A DNA stretch of 64,000 nucleotides from assembly GCF_020536995.1 (NCBI RefSeq), contig NC_068359.1, forward strand, positions 108,123,082 to 108,187,081, written 5' to 3'. Shown piece by piece: positions 50,579 through 63,834 of this stretch (position 1 is its first letter; each line of letters opens with the position of its first letter). Both the position numbers and the translations under genes were made by a program. This DNA is from Dreissena polymorpha. Taxonomy: Eukaryota; Mollusca; Bivalvia; Myida; Dreissenidae. The notes beneath the pieces were generated by a model. That model was not told where the DNA came from and ran no database searches. It saw only the letters and a list, made by a program, of their open reading frames with translations.

Positions 50579-51499
50579 GGGACACTCTTACATTTTACAT
50601 AGCAATTATGTACTTCTTGTTAGGCGATTTAATCTTGACTTTCCTATGAATCAGATATGGTTGTGGTTAACCTGGCACAGCTATTCGACACTTCTACGCC
50701 TTTAATTAAGCCCTGTAGCTGTAGTATCTGAATTGGTCACTTAAAATAATATGCGTCGCATAGGCCAAACCATTTAGCAATAATTACCAATTAAGAGCAC
50801 TACTTGGGTTGAAACGGATTTATCATTAAAAGAAATTGTGAAATGAAGTAATAAGAGCGAGTCATGAAATTCTCTCATGTTTCCAGAAATAATCACTTGA
50901 TCACGTACACTATTTCATTTCTTGTTGTTCATTGGAAATGATGAGTGTTAATACATTTACTGGATACTGACAACCGAAATTGCTCTAAGTTTTCTGACAC
51001 ATACAAATAATAGTTTGTTTTCGTGTTCGAAAACTAAAATAAACAATAATTTCAAAGTGCGTGTGTCCGAAAATGTACAGACAAAAAACAGGTTTGCGAA
51101 AAATGAAGAGACACACTAAAATATTGCATGGATGATCGGATCATGTTATGCAATGTGCATAGCGTCAATTGTTTCAACGAATAATAACACGTAATTGTAA
51201 AATGTCTATTTCAAAGTTTATTCGGGACTTACGAGCCAGAGGAGTCATAATGTGAATACCTGGGGTATGTCCCAACACTCCTATCCGATTTTCTGTTCAT
51301 GGTTTACATGATTATTAACCCAAGAACGTAAATGTAATGGTTCATTGCGTTCGTGCATTTATCTGGCCGATTTTATAACCTTAATCCAGATGTAAAAACG
51401 CATAATCAAAGTGTCACCAGATAAGCACGGCGGGGCAAAAATTTGGTCAAATAGATTTGTAAAATAAACTAACAAAAAATTTAGAGTCAATCATTACTA

Positions 51500-52370
51500 T
51501 GGTGTACGGATAGGTCCAAATGTCTGAACCGCGTATCAGACGGTTTAGCTAAACCGTATCAGACGGTTTTACGGTCATAAACCGTCTGATACGATCGTAA
51601 CAGACGGTTTTTACTTTTGGACCGTATTGTACGTTAAACCGTTTGATTCGAAACCGTATGATACGATTCGTATCAGACGGATTACGACGGGTATTAAGAA
51701 TAAATGTATTCAGTGTAAACCCTATGATACTATATTGTACGGATAGGTCCAAAAGTCGTATGTGTATCAAACCACCGTATCAGACGGTTTAGCTAGAATC
51801 GTATCAGACGGTTTTGGGGTCATAAACCGTCTGATACTATCGTATCAGACGGTTTTGACTTTTAACTTTTGGACCGATTGCACGCTTAACTGTTTGATGC
51901 GAAACCGTCTGATACGATTCATATCAGACGGTTTACGATTCGTATCATACGGTTTAGCGTAAACCGTATCATACGATTTACACTGAATAAATCCATTTTT
52001 AAATTGAATAATATATTGAATATTACCCGTTATAAACCGTCTGATACGATTCGTTTAACGTACGAACCGGTTTAAAAGTCTTAAAAGCGTATAATACGGT
52101 TTTAAGCGTATTATATGGTTCTTACTAAACCGTCTGATACACATACGACTTTTGGACATATCCGTACACCATATGATACGAATCGTTAACCGTCTGATAC
52201 GAATCGTATCATACGGTTTTGCATCAAATAGTTAAGCGTACAATCGGTCCAACAGTCAAAAACGTCTGGCATGATCGTATCAGACGTTTTATGACCGCAA
52301 AACCGTCTGATACGGTTCTAGCTAAACCGTCTGATACGCGGTTCAGACATTTGGACCTATCCGTACACCA
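51500..52370. mobile_element. Hairpin-rich palindromic element, fuller copy
   Basis: 871 bp, with the same long terminal inverted repeats as 14922-15463. It contains an internal pair of termini (about 51736 and 52183), as though one copy sits inside another. The flanks read CATTAC on both sides when the element is taken as TATGGTG...CACCATA. The interior consists mainly of AAACCGTCTGATACG units in opposing orientations. Confidence 0.7.
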
Positions 52371-52746
52371 TACATTACGGACTACAACCCGTATGTCTAA
52401 TAATTTAGAGTGACCGTGTCCGTAATAACGGTATTTCTACAGTCGGACTTGATTCGTAATTAACGACGTTATCGCATTTGTACGAACACCTACGCAATAC
52501 AGTTACTAACTTATTACTTTGTAATGTATTCGCTATTGCATGTTCGTTAATGTTCACACTCATCATTCCATGCAATATGTTTAAAACAACATGTTTATTC
52601 ATGTTATGACACTTTTATTCTCTATAGCATTTATGATGTTGAACTATGTTGGCATACGTGGGAAAGTGGGTACATGGGAACGTTGATTGGAGCTGTAAAT
52701 TCTAGTTTACAGCGTTGCCTGACATACAGCTCGTATAATTCGTTTT

Positions 52747-53785
52747 TAACGCTCACACTAATGTTACAGAGCAAGTTTTGCAAATCAGTATGCGCTTAAC
52801 TACGCTATGAAAAGACAACCACTGCCTGTTGCAGTAAAATTATGAAGACGACAAATGCTAGGAGCGTCTGCTAGGAAAGATAACCACCACATCTGCCTGT
52901 GTATAGTTCAGCACCGGTACACTGCAGTTGGTGTATATGACTAATATTGTTTAACAGCTTGTAAGACGACATTGGCCAGTCTAGCGTTTATCATTGAAAT
53001 CTGTACATATTGGCTACTTTCAGGAAAAACGGGGCTTAATGCATGTCAAATAAGATTAGCCTGTGCACACTGATTAGCCTGTGCAATGCGCACAAGCTAA
53101 TCAATGACACATTGTCTGATTTTATAATGTTTTTCGTTTCAAGAGAGTCTCTGGGACTGCGTTGACAATTAATGCATATGCATTAAGCCCTGTTTTCCCA
53201 AAATGAAACTTAAATTATATTTTTTATTAATTTAAAAAAAAACACATCTGGACCTGTGCTTTAAGACACACTCTTTATAAATTTGAATGGGTTGTGTACA
53301 TTTAAAACTTGCAATATAAAAAGCTATAACATAATTTTTAGTTGGTCGCGTTAGCGGCTGACTAAATTTACAGAGCATATTTTGCAAATCAGTATGTGCT
53401 TGGCTAGCTTAGCTACGCTAAGGACTGTAACTCATAATGCTAGGAACGATTACCTCTGCCTGTCTGCACTGCACACGACGAATGCTTAGGAGCGTCTGCT
53501 ATACTAATGCAGTGGGTGTATTTACCAGCTTGTAAGTCGACATTGGCCAGTCTAGTGTTTATCATTAAAATTTGTACATATTGACTGCTTTCAGGGAAAA
53601 CGGGGCTTAATGCATATCACATAAGATTAGCGTGTGCACACTGATTAGCATGTGCAATGCGCACAAGCTAATCAAGGACGACAACAGCGAACAACTTCAA
53701 TGCTTTCAGCGCTTTGATTAAAACTGAGTTTCGTCTAAACGTTTACAACAGCGAACACCTACAGTGCCTTCAGCTTTTTGATCAT
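52747..53785. repeat. ~1-kb insertion block with two direct units
   Basis: Absent from segment A between about 16765 and 16780. It contains two direct copies of a unit starting near TTTTGCAAATCAGTATG (about 52763 and 53381). Each leads into an AAACGGGGCTTAATGCAT element; the first of these (about 53020-53201) is a complete inverted-repeat MITE, the second partial. Confidence 0.65.
53020..53201. mobile_element. Short MITE (AAACGGGGCTTAATGCAT family)
   Basis: Inverted ends: AAAACGGGGCTTAATGCAT at the left and ATGCATTAAGCCCTGTTTT at the right. A GCCTGTGCACACTGATTAGC palindromic core lies between. I recognise this as a highly abundant element in Dreissena-type genomes. A further degenerate copy lies at about 55062-55235. 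Confidence 0.65.
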
Positions 53786-54504
53786 GTAATAGCACTTAAT
53801 CTATTGTCCCCAGTCTACCATGCGTACACCATTGTATTTGTGAACACCACTGTATAGACGTGGTTATATAAAGTCCGTGGATTTACGTGCCAGGTAAGAT
53901 GGTTTCTATTTTGATTAACTTCACAATTGCAAAAACTTTATTTGAAGCCATGCCCCATAAAGGCACATGAAGATTATGCATATATAAGAGCAATAAATGT
54001 TAACGGCGCATTTTTACTTCACTTATATGTTAACAAAAACACGAATACAAACATATAAGAACTAATACACAAATTTTGTAGAATGAGAACATATTTGAGA
54101 CTCCAATTGTCATTATATTGTATTTTGTGCATTTCAGACTGATCAAATTGCACTATTTTAGTATTACTACTGTAACTTCTTTTGTTATTAGTATGAAATT
54201 GAAGTGAGAGTAGAGAGGGCAACTGTAAGCGTTATTTGTGCTGTTTTCTTATACATATTAAGCAAAAACAAAACGTTTGTGTAATACGTAATACCTAATA
54301 GCTAAACTTTGTCGGAATTTTTATTTAAATTGGTCTAACGATTATCACATGAATTAAATTTAAGTTTCATTTGTCTCGTATATATAATAAACAAGTGATA
54401 CTATAATGGATACTGTAAGGAAATAAATAAAAAAGATACAGTAAAAGAACTTTCGGTACTGCTGTAAAACCCTGAACAAAACAACAAATGAAAATAACTA
54501 CTAT

Positions 54505-55042
54505 TGACTATTTCCAACATCGTACAGTGAAGCTTGTAGGATTGCATAACTTACATTTACTTTTTCCAACATCGTACTAAGTGAAGCTTATTGGATTGCA
54601 TGGCTTACATTGACTATTTCCAACATCGCACTTAATGAAGCCCGTTGGATTGCATGGCTTACATTGACTATTTCCAACATCGTACTAAATGAAGCACGTT
54701 GGATTGCATGGCTTACATTGACTATTTCCAACATCGTACTAAGTGAAGCTTATTGGATTGCATGGCTTACATTGACTATTTCCAACATCGCACTTAATGA
54801 AGCCCGTTGGTTTGAATTGCTTACACTGACTATTTCAAAGATCGTACTAAATGAAGCCCATTGGATTGCATTGCTTACATTGACTATTTCCAACATCGTA
54901 CATAATGGTTTCCGTTGGATCGCATGGCTTACATTGACTTTTTCCAACATCGCACTTAATGAAGCTCGTTGGATAACATGGCTTACATTGACTATTTCCA
55001 ACATCGTACTAAATGAAGCCCGTTAGATTGCATGGCTTACAT
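54505..55042. repeat. 54-bp minisatellite, about 10 units
   Basis: The unit contains TTACATTGACTATTTCCAAC and TGAAGCCCGTTGGATTGCAT. Since 54 is a multiple of three, one frame stays open for 138 codons with an 18-residue repeat (LTISNIVLNEARWIAWLT). It is absent from the paralogous place in segment A, so it is most likely non-coding. Confidence 0.85.
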
Positions 55043-55601
55043 AAAAAAATATCTCTGAGAAAACCGGGCTTAATTCATGTGCGTAAATTATCGTCCTTGA
55101 ATAACCTATGCAGTCCACACAAACTGCGCAGTCTTATAAAGAACGACACTTTCTTGTTGTATGGAAGTTTAGTTTAAATGAAATCTCTTCCAAAAGAAAA
55201 TCCTGTCTAGGGGGAAAGTGTCCGCTCAGTTCTGCCTGTGTTGACTTCACTAGTCAATCGTGGACGATACATTACGCAAACCCATTAATCATGTCAGTCT
55301 TACAAGTATTTCAGTAACTGTAATAATGTTGCACGAGCTTTCGTCGTTCGGTACATACCACTGACATTTCGGAAGGAAGGCGGTGATATATTTGCGAATG
55401 TTGGCATCTTCTAACATACTAGGGCATTATTTTTCCGATATCTGAACATTTGATGAAAGGACACGGGGATTTGCTGCAGGTGGGTGTTGCGTTGTTTTTC
55501 AGACAATAAAGCACTGTTTTAGGACTTTCGTAGACGTTTAATTTAGTGCGCAAATAAAGGACTTCCACTGTTGCCATGAGGAGAAAACTAATGAGCATTC
55601 A

Positions 55602-57882
55602 CACTGGGGGCTGACGAGGTCAAAGCGTAGTCCGTTTCGCTACGACGTCGGGTATATGTTTTACTACGAAAACATTGTTTAAAAACATATGACATCGAGA
55701 ACGGATTAGTCGAAAATTGTGTTTTAAACATGTAAGATCATGCTTTTCTAATAACAAAACTCTGAATTTAAGCATAATGACATTTCATAGGTTTGTTACA
55801 TCAAATTATATTCCAAGATTTGTCTGGTTTATGCGGTTAAACATGAAATATACCGCTGATTTTCAAAGCGAAGTCAAGTTTCACTTTTAAAAATGCAATT
55901 AAGGTTTACAACTGTGTTTAATTGACACCATTTTACAATTTCCATATTGATCTATGTATCGTTAAGCCACTGGTGTGTTTAGAAATGTGTGGGGTGACTC
56001 AGTTATCAGAAATAAAGGCTAAATATTATTATTAGGCATGATCATGTCTCTGACAGTATACGTATAAGCCTCGCTACGACAACGCTTTAGCGTGTATGCG
56101 TTTCTCACAGAAGACGTATTGGTTATCTCTCGAAGGCAAAATGAAGAAAAAAAAAGTTAATACAGAGTCATGGAGTGGCTGGATGTTTCCTTTGAGGAAG
56201 AGGTAGTAACAACGGCACAACATGATTCGAAGCGCACAGTCGACATTGTATTGCACATTATTGCACATGATATAATTAAATTCACGACTAGGCCAAATGA
56301 AACGATTAAACTCGAAAATCCATATAATATAAGATGACAGTTGAGAGTCGATAACCTAATGTCGTCGGTCTCAATAAAAATGACGCATCTTTACCTCGTG
56401 GCAATCCCTTATACGTTCATTTTGATACAGACCGACGATAGGTTTTCAGCATACGGTACTCTTTATCAAATAACATTCGATTCTCGTTATCCCCAACTCG
56501 CTTATCTCAAAACTCTGCTTATGTCAAAGTAAATCCCATGTCCTAACTTCGATCATTATGTATCTCATACGGAATTTGATTTTTACATTGTATATATCAA
56601 AGCGATTTTCTTGAAAATCGGTTATCGTCAACTAATTTTGAGATGAATTTCATGTTCGTATACATGATTTTACCTGTAAAATCCACACCTGTAACAGCCG
56701 TAAGGTGTGGAAAGTAGGACCCCAATGGCACAAATTCGCAATTGCATAACCAATATATTGTTGTAAAGGTGTGGCAGTGGGTTCTGTCACAGGCTATTGT
56801 TTACTGCGTACATGACAGCCGGTAAATTTACCTCGTGTTACAATGCGGTTAAGGCCCAGTCTCACTATGATGCCGGCGGAGCCCCAGTGCGTGATCAGGC
56901 ATCTACCGGGTTGAACCGGGGCCCTACCGGGATGAACCGGTGCTCCACCGGGATGAACCGTGGACGACCGGGGACAACCGGGGCTCCACCGGGAGTATTA
57001 AAATGTTTAATACCTCCGGGATGAACCGGGAGTCACCGGGTAGGACCGGCAACGACCGGCTTGGCACCGGGAACAACCGGGACTGTATCGGGAACAACCG
57101 GTATGAAACATTTGAATACTTTCCCGGTGGAGTCCCGGTTGTCCCCGGTTAAACCGGGGCGTTTCCGCAGCTCTGCCGGGGTCTGATGCCGGTATAGTCC
57201 CGGTGAGTGCCGGCGTAGTGACGGTATACCAGGACTCTGCCGGGACTACCGGCTTTCACCGGGTTCAACCTTTTCGTTTGGATGTTCATGCGCACAGTGA
57301 AGCACGGCATCTTTTGCACTGGGAAATGGCAGTCTGCAGTAACTGCAAACTGCATGTGATTTGTCCTGAAATGTATACAGAAACTTCGTTGAGCAACCTA
57401 TACATTATATTTGTACTCGTTGCGCAACCAATACCTACTCTGTGCGAAACCTATACATAAAGTGACTTGTAATTTCCTTCGAAAAAAAGCATTTGAATAA
57501 TTAAAAAATATGTTCGTAACCTGTTTGCACTTTAAAATGTGTAATGTACACTGAATCAAAGTAACATGTAGTTTTATTTTATTTAAGTAACCGTAATTAG
57601 CTATTTTAACAGAATAACCACCTTATGCATTGCTTCAAATCAAAATATTTCGATTTTAGCTTAAAATAAACTTAAAGGTTGCAATTACGCGTATTTGTTA
57701 TTAGTTTGTTATTGAAAATAAGAACCTACTATTACTGGATGTTCCGTTCTCTGATCCATAAACACCAGAAAAGATGAAACTCGCCTGATTAAGTAGTGTA
57801 TTTACACAATGTTTTCGTAGTAAAACCTATACCCGACGTCGTAGCGAAACGGACTACGATTTGACCTCGTCAGCCCCCAGTG
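55602..57882. mobile_element. 2281-bp DNA element, 5-bp target duplication
   Basis: It starts CACTGGGGGCTGACGAGGTC and ends with the complement. The inverted repeats extend about 79 bp with about two mismatches. The target duplication is ATTCA (55597-55601 and 57883-57887); segment A has the single ATTCA at about 17630. No transposase ORF is seen, so it is non-autonomous. A 5-bp duplication with CAC-starting ends is known in Transib/RAG-like elements and also in some hAT groups; the superfamily is undecided. Confidence 0.75.
56858..57275. repeat. GC-rich CCGG repeat block
   Basis: Dozens of ACCGGGA/GAACCGG-type words in both orientations. An inverted pair lies at about 56985-57009 and 57107-57131. 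It contrasts strongly with the AT-rich window and lies inside the 2281-bp element. Confidence 0.7.
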
Positions 57883-59346
57883 ATTCAGAGATGAAAGAAA
57901 ACGAGTTGATATTATAATTGGCAAAGCACAATATATCTTCTTTTCTTAGCTATGTAAGCACCGTAACAGACGATAAATTATCGACTTTAATCTAAATTAA
58001 GGTTTGTTTGACCGGTAAGACTGTCCTATAAAAATGTTTAACACGGGATCGAGTTTTTGTTTCCTTCATACTTTCGAAAATCTGTTTTATCGACTCCATA
58101 TAAAATGTTTTGAAGTTTACCTGTACGTTTTCACTAAATGTCATGATTACGAAGAAATATATCATCAAATCACATTCGCTTTCAAATTTGCATGCTGTAA
58201 TTAATGAAGAATTTAGTGACAAATATTTAGCAAGAAGAAATTAAAATAAGATTAGTAGAAACATGAATCCGCGTTCAAATAGCGATTATACATTCCTCTT
58301 CACTACGTTTTACGCTTAATTGTTAGTTTAAAATACAACCACGACCACTGGAGCATGATCGCATCATTATATGTAACGATAAAGTTAAAAAAAAACTAAA
58401 ATTGCTATTAAGTATGTGTTTATTGATTAAAACATGATGTTACGACTGGCAAGTTTCGCTCGGATGCACTTAACGTATGTCATCTGATTAATGTCCATTC
58501 ATTTGACGTTTCTCATTAAATAGTGTTAATATTATTCAGGGATATGCAGGCTTTACACAATTGTAAGCTATTGGATGACTTTGCAGGGTAAGTCTGTTTG
58601 TAAGTTATGGCCGAAAGGCGTTCTTATTTATTATACTTACGTTGTTGGTTACTACATTACATCATCGAGTGCATCTAAGATGTGTTGATAAGTTATGTAA
58701 ACAACGAATTCGTCGTCATTAATATATGTAATTTTTCAGACAGCTGAAGGTTTCTCAAACAATCGCTAATGTTCTTAATAACATGACAAGTATTTAATAA
58801 CACAGGTTCGCATATATAATCATACGAAACTAGAGTTTATATTAAACGTGCATATTTAATAAAATATTTCCTATAATATAGGCATTATATTTATATAGTG
58901 TAAACAACGGTTATTAAAAACGCATATTACATTGAAATACGGTGTACTGTTTTAAAAAAGAAGACTTTTAAAAAGTTTTTATCGAAGTGTCTACACCACG
59001 TGGTCTATTCAGGGTGTGTCACTTACAAGTTAACAGTCTCTTGTTTAAAGTAATGTTTGGTCAGACATTTTCCACTTATTGTGAAACAATTGTCTCGAAC
59101 CGAAGAATCCAAATGTTCACGCCACGCTCGACAGCTTAATCATCAACAAATAGAACGTTTTGTGATATGAAACGGAAAATATTCCGCACATAGCATGTCA
59201 ACTTATAATCCACAAAATACGCGAGTGAAGTTTTAGAACAAAATTTACAATTGATCCTGCTGACACATTACATGATGGTAGTTTTCGATTATGAGCAGGT
59301 ACTGGCGAACAGTTACAGGTGTTTTTGGCGAACATTGGATCAGAAC

Positions 59347-59822
<476 letters not shown>

Positions 59823-60696
59823 TAATTAAGAGCGAAATCATGAAAATGATTACATGAAGTTTAACACGGTTTACGATAAGGTGAGCTACACAAAACGGTA
59901 TAGAGTCTTGTTTAAAAAAAGCCCAACAAAAACGCTAGTAATTATCATACTGTTGATCCTAGTGACACTTCCGGAGGGCGTGTCTAGTGACCAGTAGTTG
60001 TAATAGTCAAAGTTTAATAAATAAACTGTGCATGAGGTACATCTATACGCAGGTTCGCAATCGGTTATGGGACTTTTGTGTAGTAATCTTAGTATTAAAG
60101 TATGCAATTTTCTAAGGCGTTTGTTCGAAGTCCACGTTAGGTACGATTGAAAAAGGTGGAAAGAGGTGCATTTCCTCTAAAATGCTCCATAAATAAGACA
60201 TTGTTACTAGATAAAAATCTTCCGAAAAATAGGAACTTTGTATTGTATAAAATAATGTATATAAATATGAAGAAATACAGTCGATACAACCTTTCGTTAT
60301 CACCATTTCTCAGAGCATGATATCAATTTTCAAATTTACGGAACGTATTTTAAAATACTAGCACACTCATAATTTGAACATAAATATCATAGAGTTATAT
60401 ATTTACACTACCGGTATATGTTCAATTGTTAGCATGTGAGTACTCTGAGAGATCATGCATACATGCGTTTGACAGATACTTTGATTGCATTTTTTACTCG
60501 CTTACATGTATCTAATAACGGTTACGTCAATTTTAACTAAAAAAATGCGATTACGAGGTATAGAAGCTATATAAATTATTTTTATGGGGCCTAAAGTTTA
60601 TCAGAAATTGAAATTATGTTTCAATATAAGTAAACAGTTCCATCAGATCGTGTACACCATTCAACTCATATAGACTCATGCAGTGCTTTACTGCGC

Positions 60697-61440
60697 CGAA
60701 CTTCCAAATTAGTCTTAAACACGAACAATAAAATAAGGCATTGCGGTTTCTTTTTCACAAATTAGTTTTTTTCCAAACAATGCAAACTCGTTCATTGATA
60801 GATATTTGATTGTACTACATTGTAACATACCCACCTTATCTATTGTGTTCAGTGTATGCAATTCCTTTTGTGGCGAGTTCATGTTACTTGCAATATAAAT
60901 GCATGCCAACGCCTTCATTGAGACTAATGGGATCTTAATGTCTACAAAGAGTATAAGGCGTTGCGGAATGTCATTCATTAACGATAATTGGAAAGACGAT
61001 CGGTGTAATATTATATACTCTCTAAGCAAAGTAATGTCAGATAAGGTGTTTTTTTAGCTAAAATAATAATTTCTTAAATTATCTTTCGTTGGGGATGTGG
61101 ACTTAATTTAGACGTTTGTGAGCATATGCTTAAAATTATATATGTTTGCTTTGAAATTGGATATATAACGTTGTAATAAATATTCATACAGTTTAGTTTA
61201 TATTAATCAATAAAACAATCAGGTAAGCATATTTTCACCTTTGTGATTTAACGCAATATCATGAATTGGCTGTTTTATATTTTTTATAGTTCTTCTATTA
61301 TTTATTCCAAATTCCTACTATTCTTTACATAATTGCGATGCATTTTTGGAACTTCATTATTCAATTAACGTAAAATGCCTCAAAAACCTGATTCCATTAC
61401 ATACATGTTTGTTTAAGGCCTACTACGATTGACAAGTGAC
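60697..61440 (+). promoter_or_regulatory. Conserved upstream block of receptor copy 3
   Basis: Aligns with 20008-20731 throughout and partly with 844-1461, with the same near-identical last ~35 bases before the ATG. Confidence 0.4.
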
Positions 61441-62583
61441 ATGGAGAACATTTCAGCCTACGAAAACGGCCCTGGTCCTGGTGAACATATCAACCACAGC
61501 GACACCGATCCCACATTCGACTACGACTCCTACTACTTCGACGACTACTATCACGAACATGTGTACAGCATATTCGACTTTGAGATTGTGATCTACGGTT
61601 ATATCTGGCCAGTCTTGGCCATTATTACGTGTCTATGCAATTGTCTTGTGATTGGTGGATTCTTACAAAAGCATATGCGAACGTCTGCTAATATTATTTT
61701 GGTTTTAATCGCAATATCCGACTCCCTTACCGTACTGGTGACCCTCCCAGCGACGTTCTATGTGTACTCACGTGAACAGATGTTACTTTCTAAAGACTGG
61801 TGCAATGCTACCATGATAACCAGGTTATACATTTCACGTGCATTTCACACCATTTCCGTCTGGATTACCGTTCTTCTTGGGTTTCAACGGTTCTTACATG
61901 TACGACACCCTGCTGTTGCTAACCGTTGGTGCACGATAAAGAAAACGATCGGTATTGTTGCTGTAATGTACGTCCTGGCCTTTCTATTGCACATGTACCA
62001 TGCTTTTGACATTAAGACTAGTGATGGGTTTTGCCACTGGGAACTCAAAGAGCCATGCGGATGGGGCTGTGCTTATATCTGGGCCTCGTTTATCCTGGGT
62101 CACGCTATTCCCTGCGTGGCATTGGTGGCGTTCACGAAACTAATGTTGCGACCAGTGAACCAGAGACCTGGAAGCACAAGTGTTGACAACAACGTTAGGC
62201 GACGAAGAGAGCAAAACAGAAACATGACCATCGCTGTTCTACTGATAGTCGTCATATTTCTTATACCGGAACTGCCTTACGGTCTCTTCTACTTGTTGAC
62301 GATGATACTGAAACTGAGCGTGCAGAAAATACTACCTCTTAGGACCAACCGGATTTTCCACGCCACCTATGAGCTGGCCTTGGTGCTTAGCTTTCATCTG
62401 AACTTCTGGGTGTACTGTGTGATGATTCGAAGCTTCCGTTCTGGCATTAAAACCCTTTTTAAGATGGCACGGTGCAAGAAAGGCACATTTTCAGAACTTG
62501 AGCGCGAGCACACGTCATCTCAGACCATGAGTTATGAACTTGTTGGTGTCTCAGAAAGACAGTCTGAAGACGTTGAATTGTGA
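61441..62583 (+). CDS. Sex-peptide/myoinhibitory-peptide receptor-like GPCR, copy 3
   Basis: Intact 380-residue single-exon receptor, closest to copy 2. TM motifs are as in the other copies (CNCLVI, SDSLT, DWCNAT, FQRFLHV, NRWCTIKK, PELPYG, SFHLNFWVYC). Distinctive residues: isoleucine at 142 in TM3 where copies 1 and 2 have glutamate, valine for glycine in SDSLTVL, KLSVQK in extracellular loop 3, and a C-terminus ending DVEL. The N-terminus reads DYDSYYFDDYYHEHVY, with even more tyrosines beside acidic residues. The changes near the binding pocket and extracellular loop could alter ligand response (inference). Confidence 0.85.
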   Translation: MENISAYENGPGPGEHINHSDTDPTFDYDSYYFDDYYHEHVYSIFDFEIVIYGYIWPVLAIITCLCNCLVIGGFLQKHMRTSANIILVLIAISDSLTVLVTLPATFYVYSREQMLLSKDWCNATMITRLYISRAFHTISVWITVLLGFQRFLHVRHPAVANRWCTIKKTIGIVAVMYVLAFLLHMYHAFDIKTSDGFCHWELKEPCGWGCAYIWASFILGHAIPCVALVAFTKLMLRPVNQRPGSTSVDNNVRRRREQNRNMTIAVLLIVVIFLIPELPYGLFYLLTMILKLSVQKILPLRTNRIFHATYELALVLSFHLNFWVYCVMIRSFRSGIKTLFKMARCKKGTFSELEREHTSSQTMSYELVGVSERQSEDVEL

Positions 62584-63084
62584 AAATATGTTAGTGTAGC
62601 TCAACGATATAAACAGCATACTCCTTTTACAATAAGTCTTAGAGTAAGGTCTTATTTAGAACATATTTATTATTTGAAATCTGTTTCAATTGCAACGCTA
62701 ATATCAGTTTAAATATGACATAAAAATGAGTTGTCAGTTTCAAGTAATCAATAATAATTAATAACGTAAAGTGTGCACGAAATATTAAATATCCCATGAT
62801 ATGGTATTTTATATGACCTCTTACAGAATACTCGTTTTTCATTACCTTACCCTACTGTTTATTTTATATAATTTTTCTTATTACACGTAGCGTTAATAGC
62901 GTACAGTGTGCAGAAAATGTGTAATATCCAATTGTATGGTTTTGTATATTACCTTGGATAGAACACACACCATCTCATCCAGGTGACATGCCGACTGCGT
63001 ATTTTCCATTATAGGTGGGTACATTTTCATATTTAATTTAGTGACGTTAAAAGAGACCACGAATGTACAGACGCGCACACTTCT

Positions 63085-63325
63085 CTGTCTTCTGTTATAA
63101 CGTTACTTGTGGATGCTGCGGCGGCTGCTACTGCTGCTAATGATGATGATAGCAGCAGTAGCAGAAACAGATGCAGCATCAACATCAGCATCGTCATCAT
63201 AGTATTCTACGTCATATTCGTCATCACCATTCGTCGCGGTTTTCTTTTCTCTATCCTTTTATTTCGTATTCTCTTTCTTTATTGTAATAATTATGTATCT
63301 GACGTTATGATCATCCTTTGTCCGG
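63085..63325. repeat. Triplet-rich stretch unique to copy B
   Basis: GCTGCGGCGGCTGCTACTGC, GATGATGATAGCAGCAGTAG and CATCAGCATCGTCATCAT-like triplets, absent at about 22425 in segment A. The frame is open for 78 codons but simple in composition, so it is probably not a gene. Confidence 0.6.
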
Positions 63326-63773
63326 TTGCCCAAAATTTTAAATGATAGTTAAGGTAACAGCCTGTTTACTTCAGATAAAAATAAAATTAAGTGAAAAGCA
63401 ATGTTATTATCAAACATGTTTAAACTATTCTGGTAAACACATTTGTTTAAACAATGAACACAATATAAAGGGCAAGCAATTTATTAACTTAAATAATTTT
63501 TACCGAAATTATTGACTCTGAGCTTAATTGGCCGCGAAAGTTTTGAGCAACCAGGCTCATATTCTGGTTGTGATTCTCTGTGTCGCTTTTTCAATTTAAT
63601 AATAAATAAACCGATAGCGCTACTAAGCATATAATAACACAAAAAAATAAAAATAATCGTCATAATCAGCATACTTGCAGCATAGGAAGCCTTGGGGACA
63701 TTCCGCTATAAAACGATCATTGCCCATATATCAACAACAGCTACACTGACATAACTTTCGGCTAAAATTATTT

Positions 63774-63834
63774 AACCTTCGACGACAACTACCAGAAAAT
63801 GTGTACAGCATATTCGACTTTGAGAATGCGATCT
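63774..63834 (+). pseudogene. Decayed receptor fragment after copy 3
   Basis: Matches the receptor N-terminal codons (GTGTACAGCATATTCGACTT identical) and the relic at 22873-22931. A stop follows within a few codons. The remainder would lie beyond the window. Confidence 0.6.

Noticed and set aside
54610-55026. 138-residue repeat protein
   Set aside because: It arises from a 54-bp minisatellite absent from the paralogous segment; no start context or domain supports it.
56797-57460. Overlapping ORFs with TGMNRG or AGTTG repeats
   Set aside because: They are translations of the GC-rich CCGG array within a DNA element.
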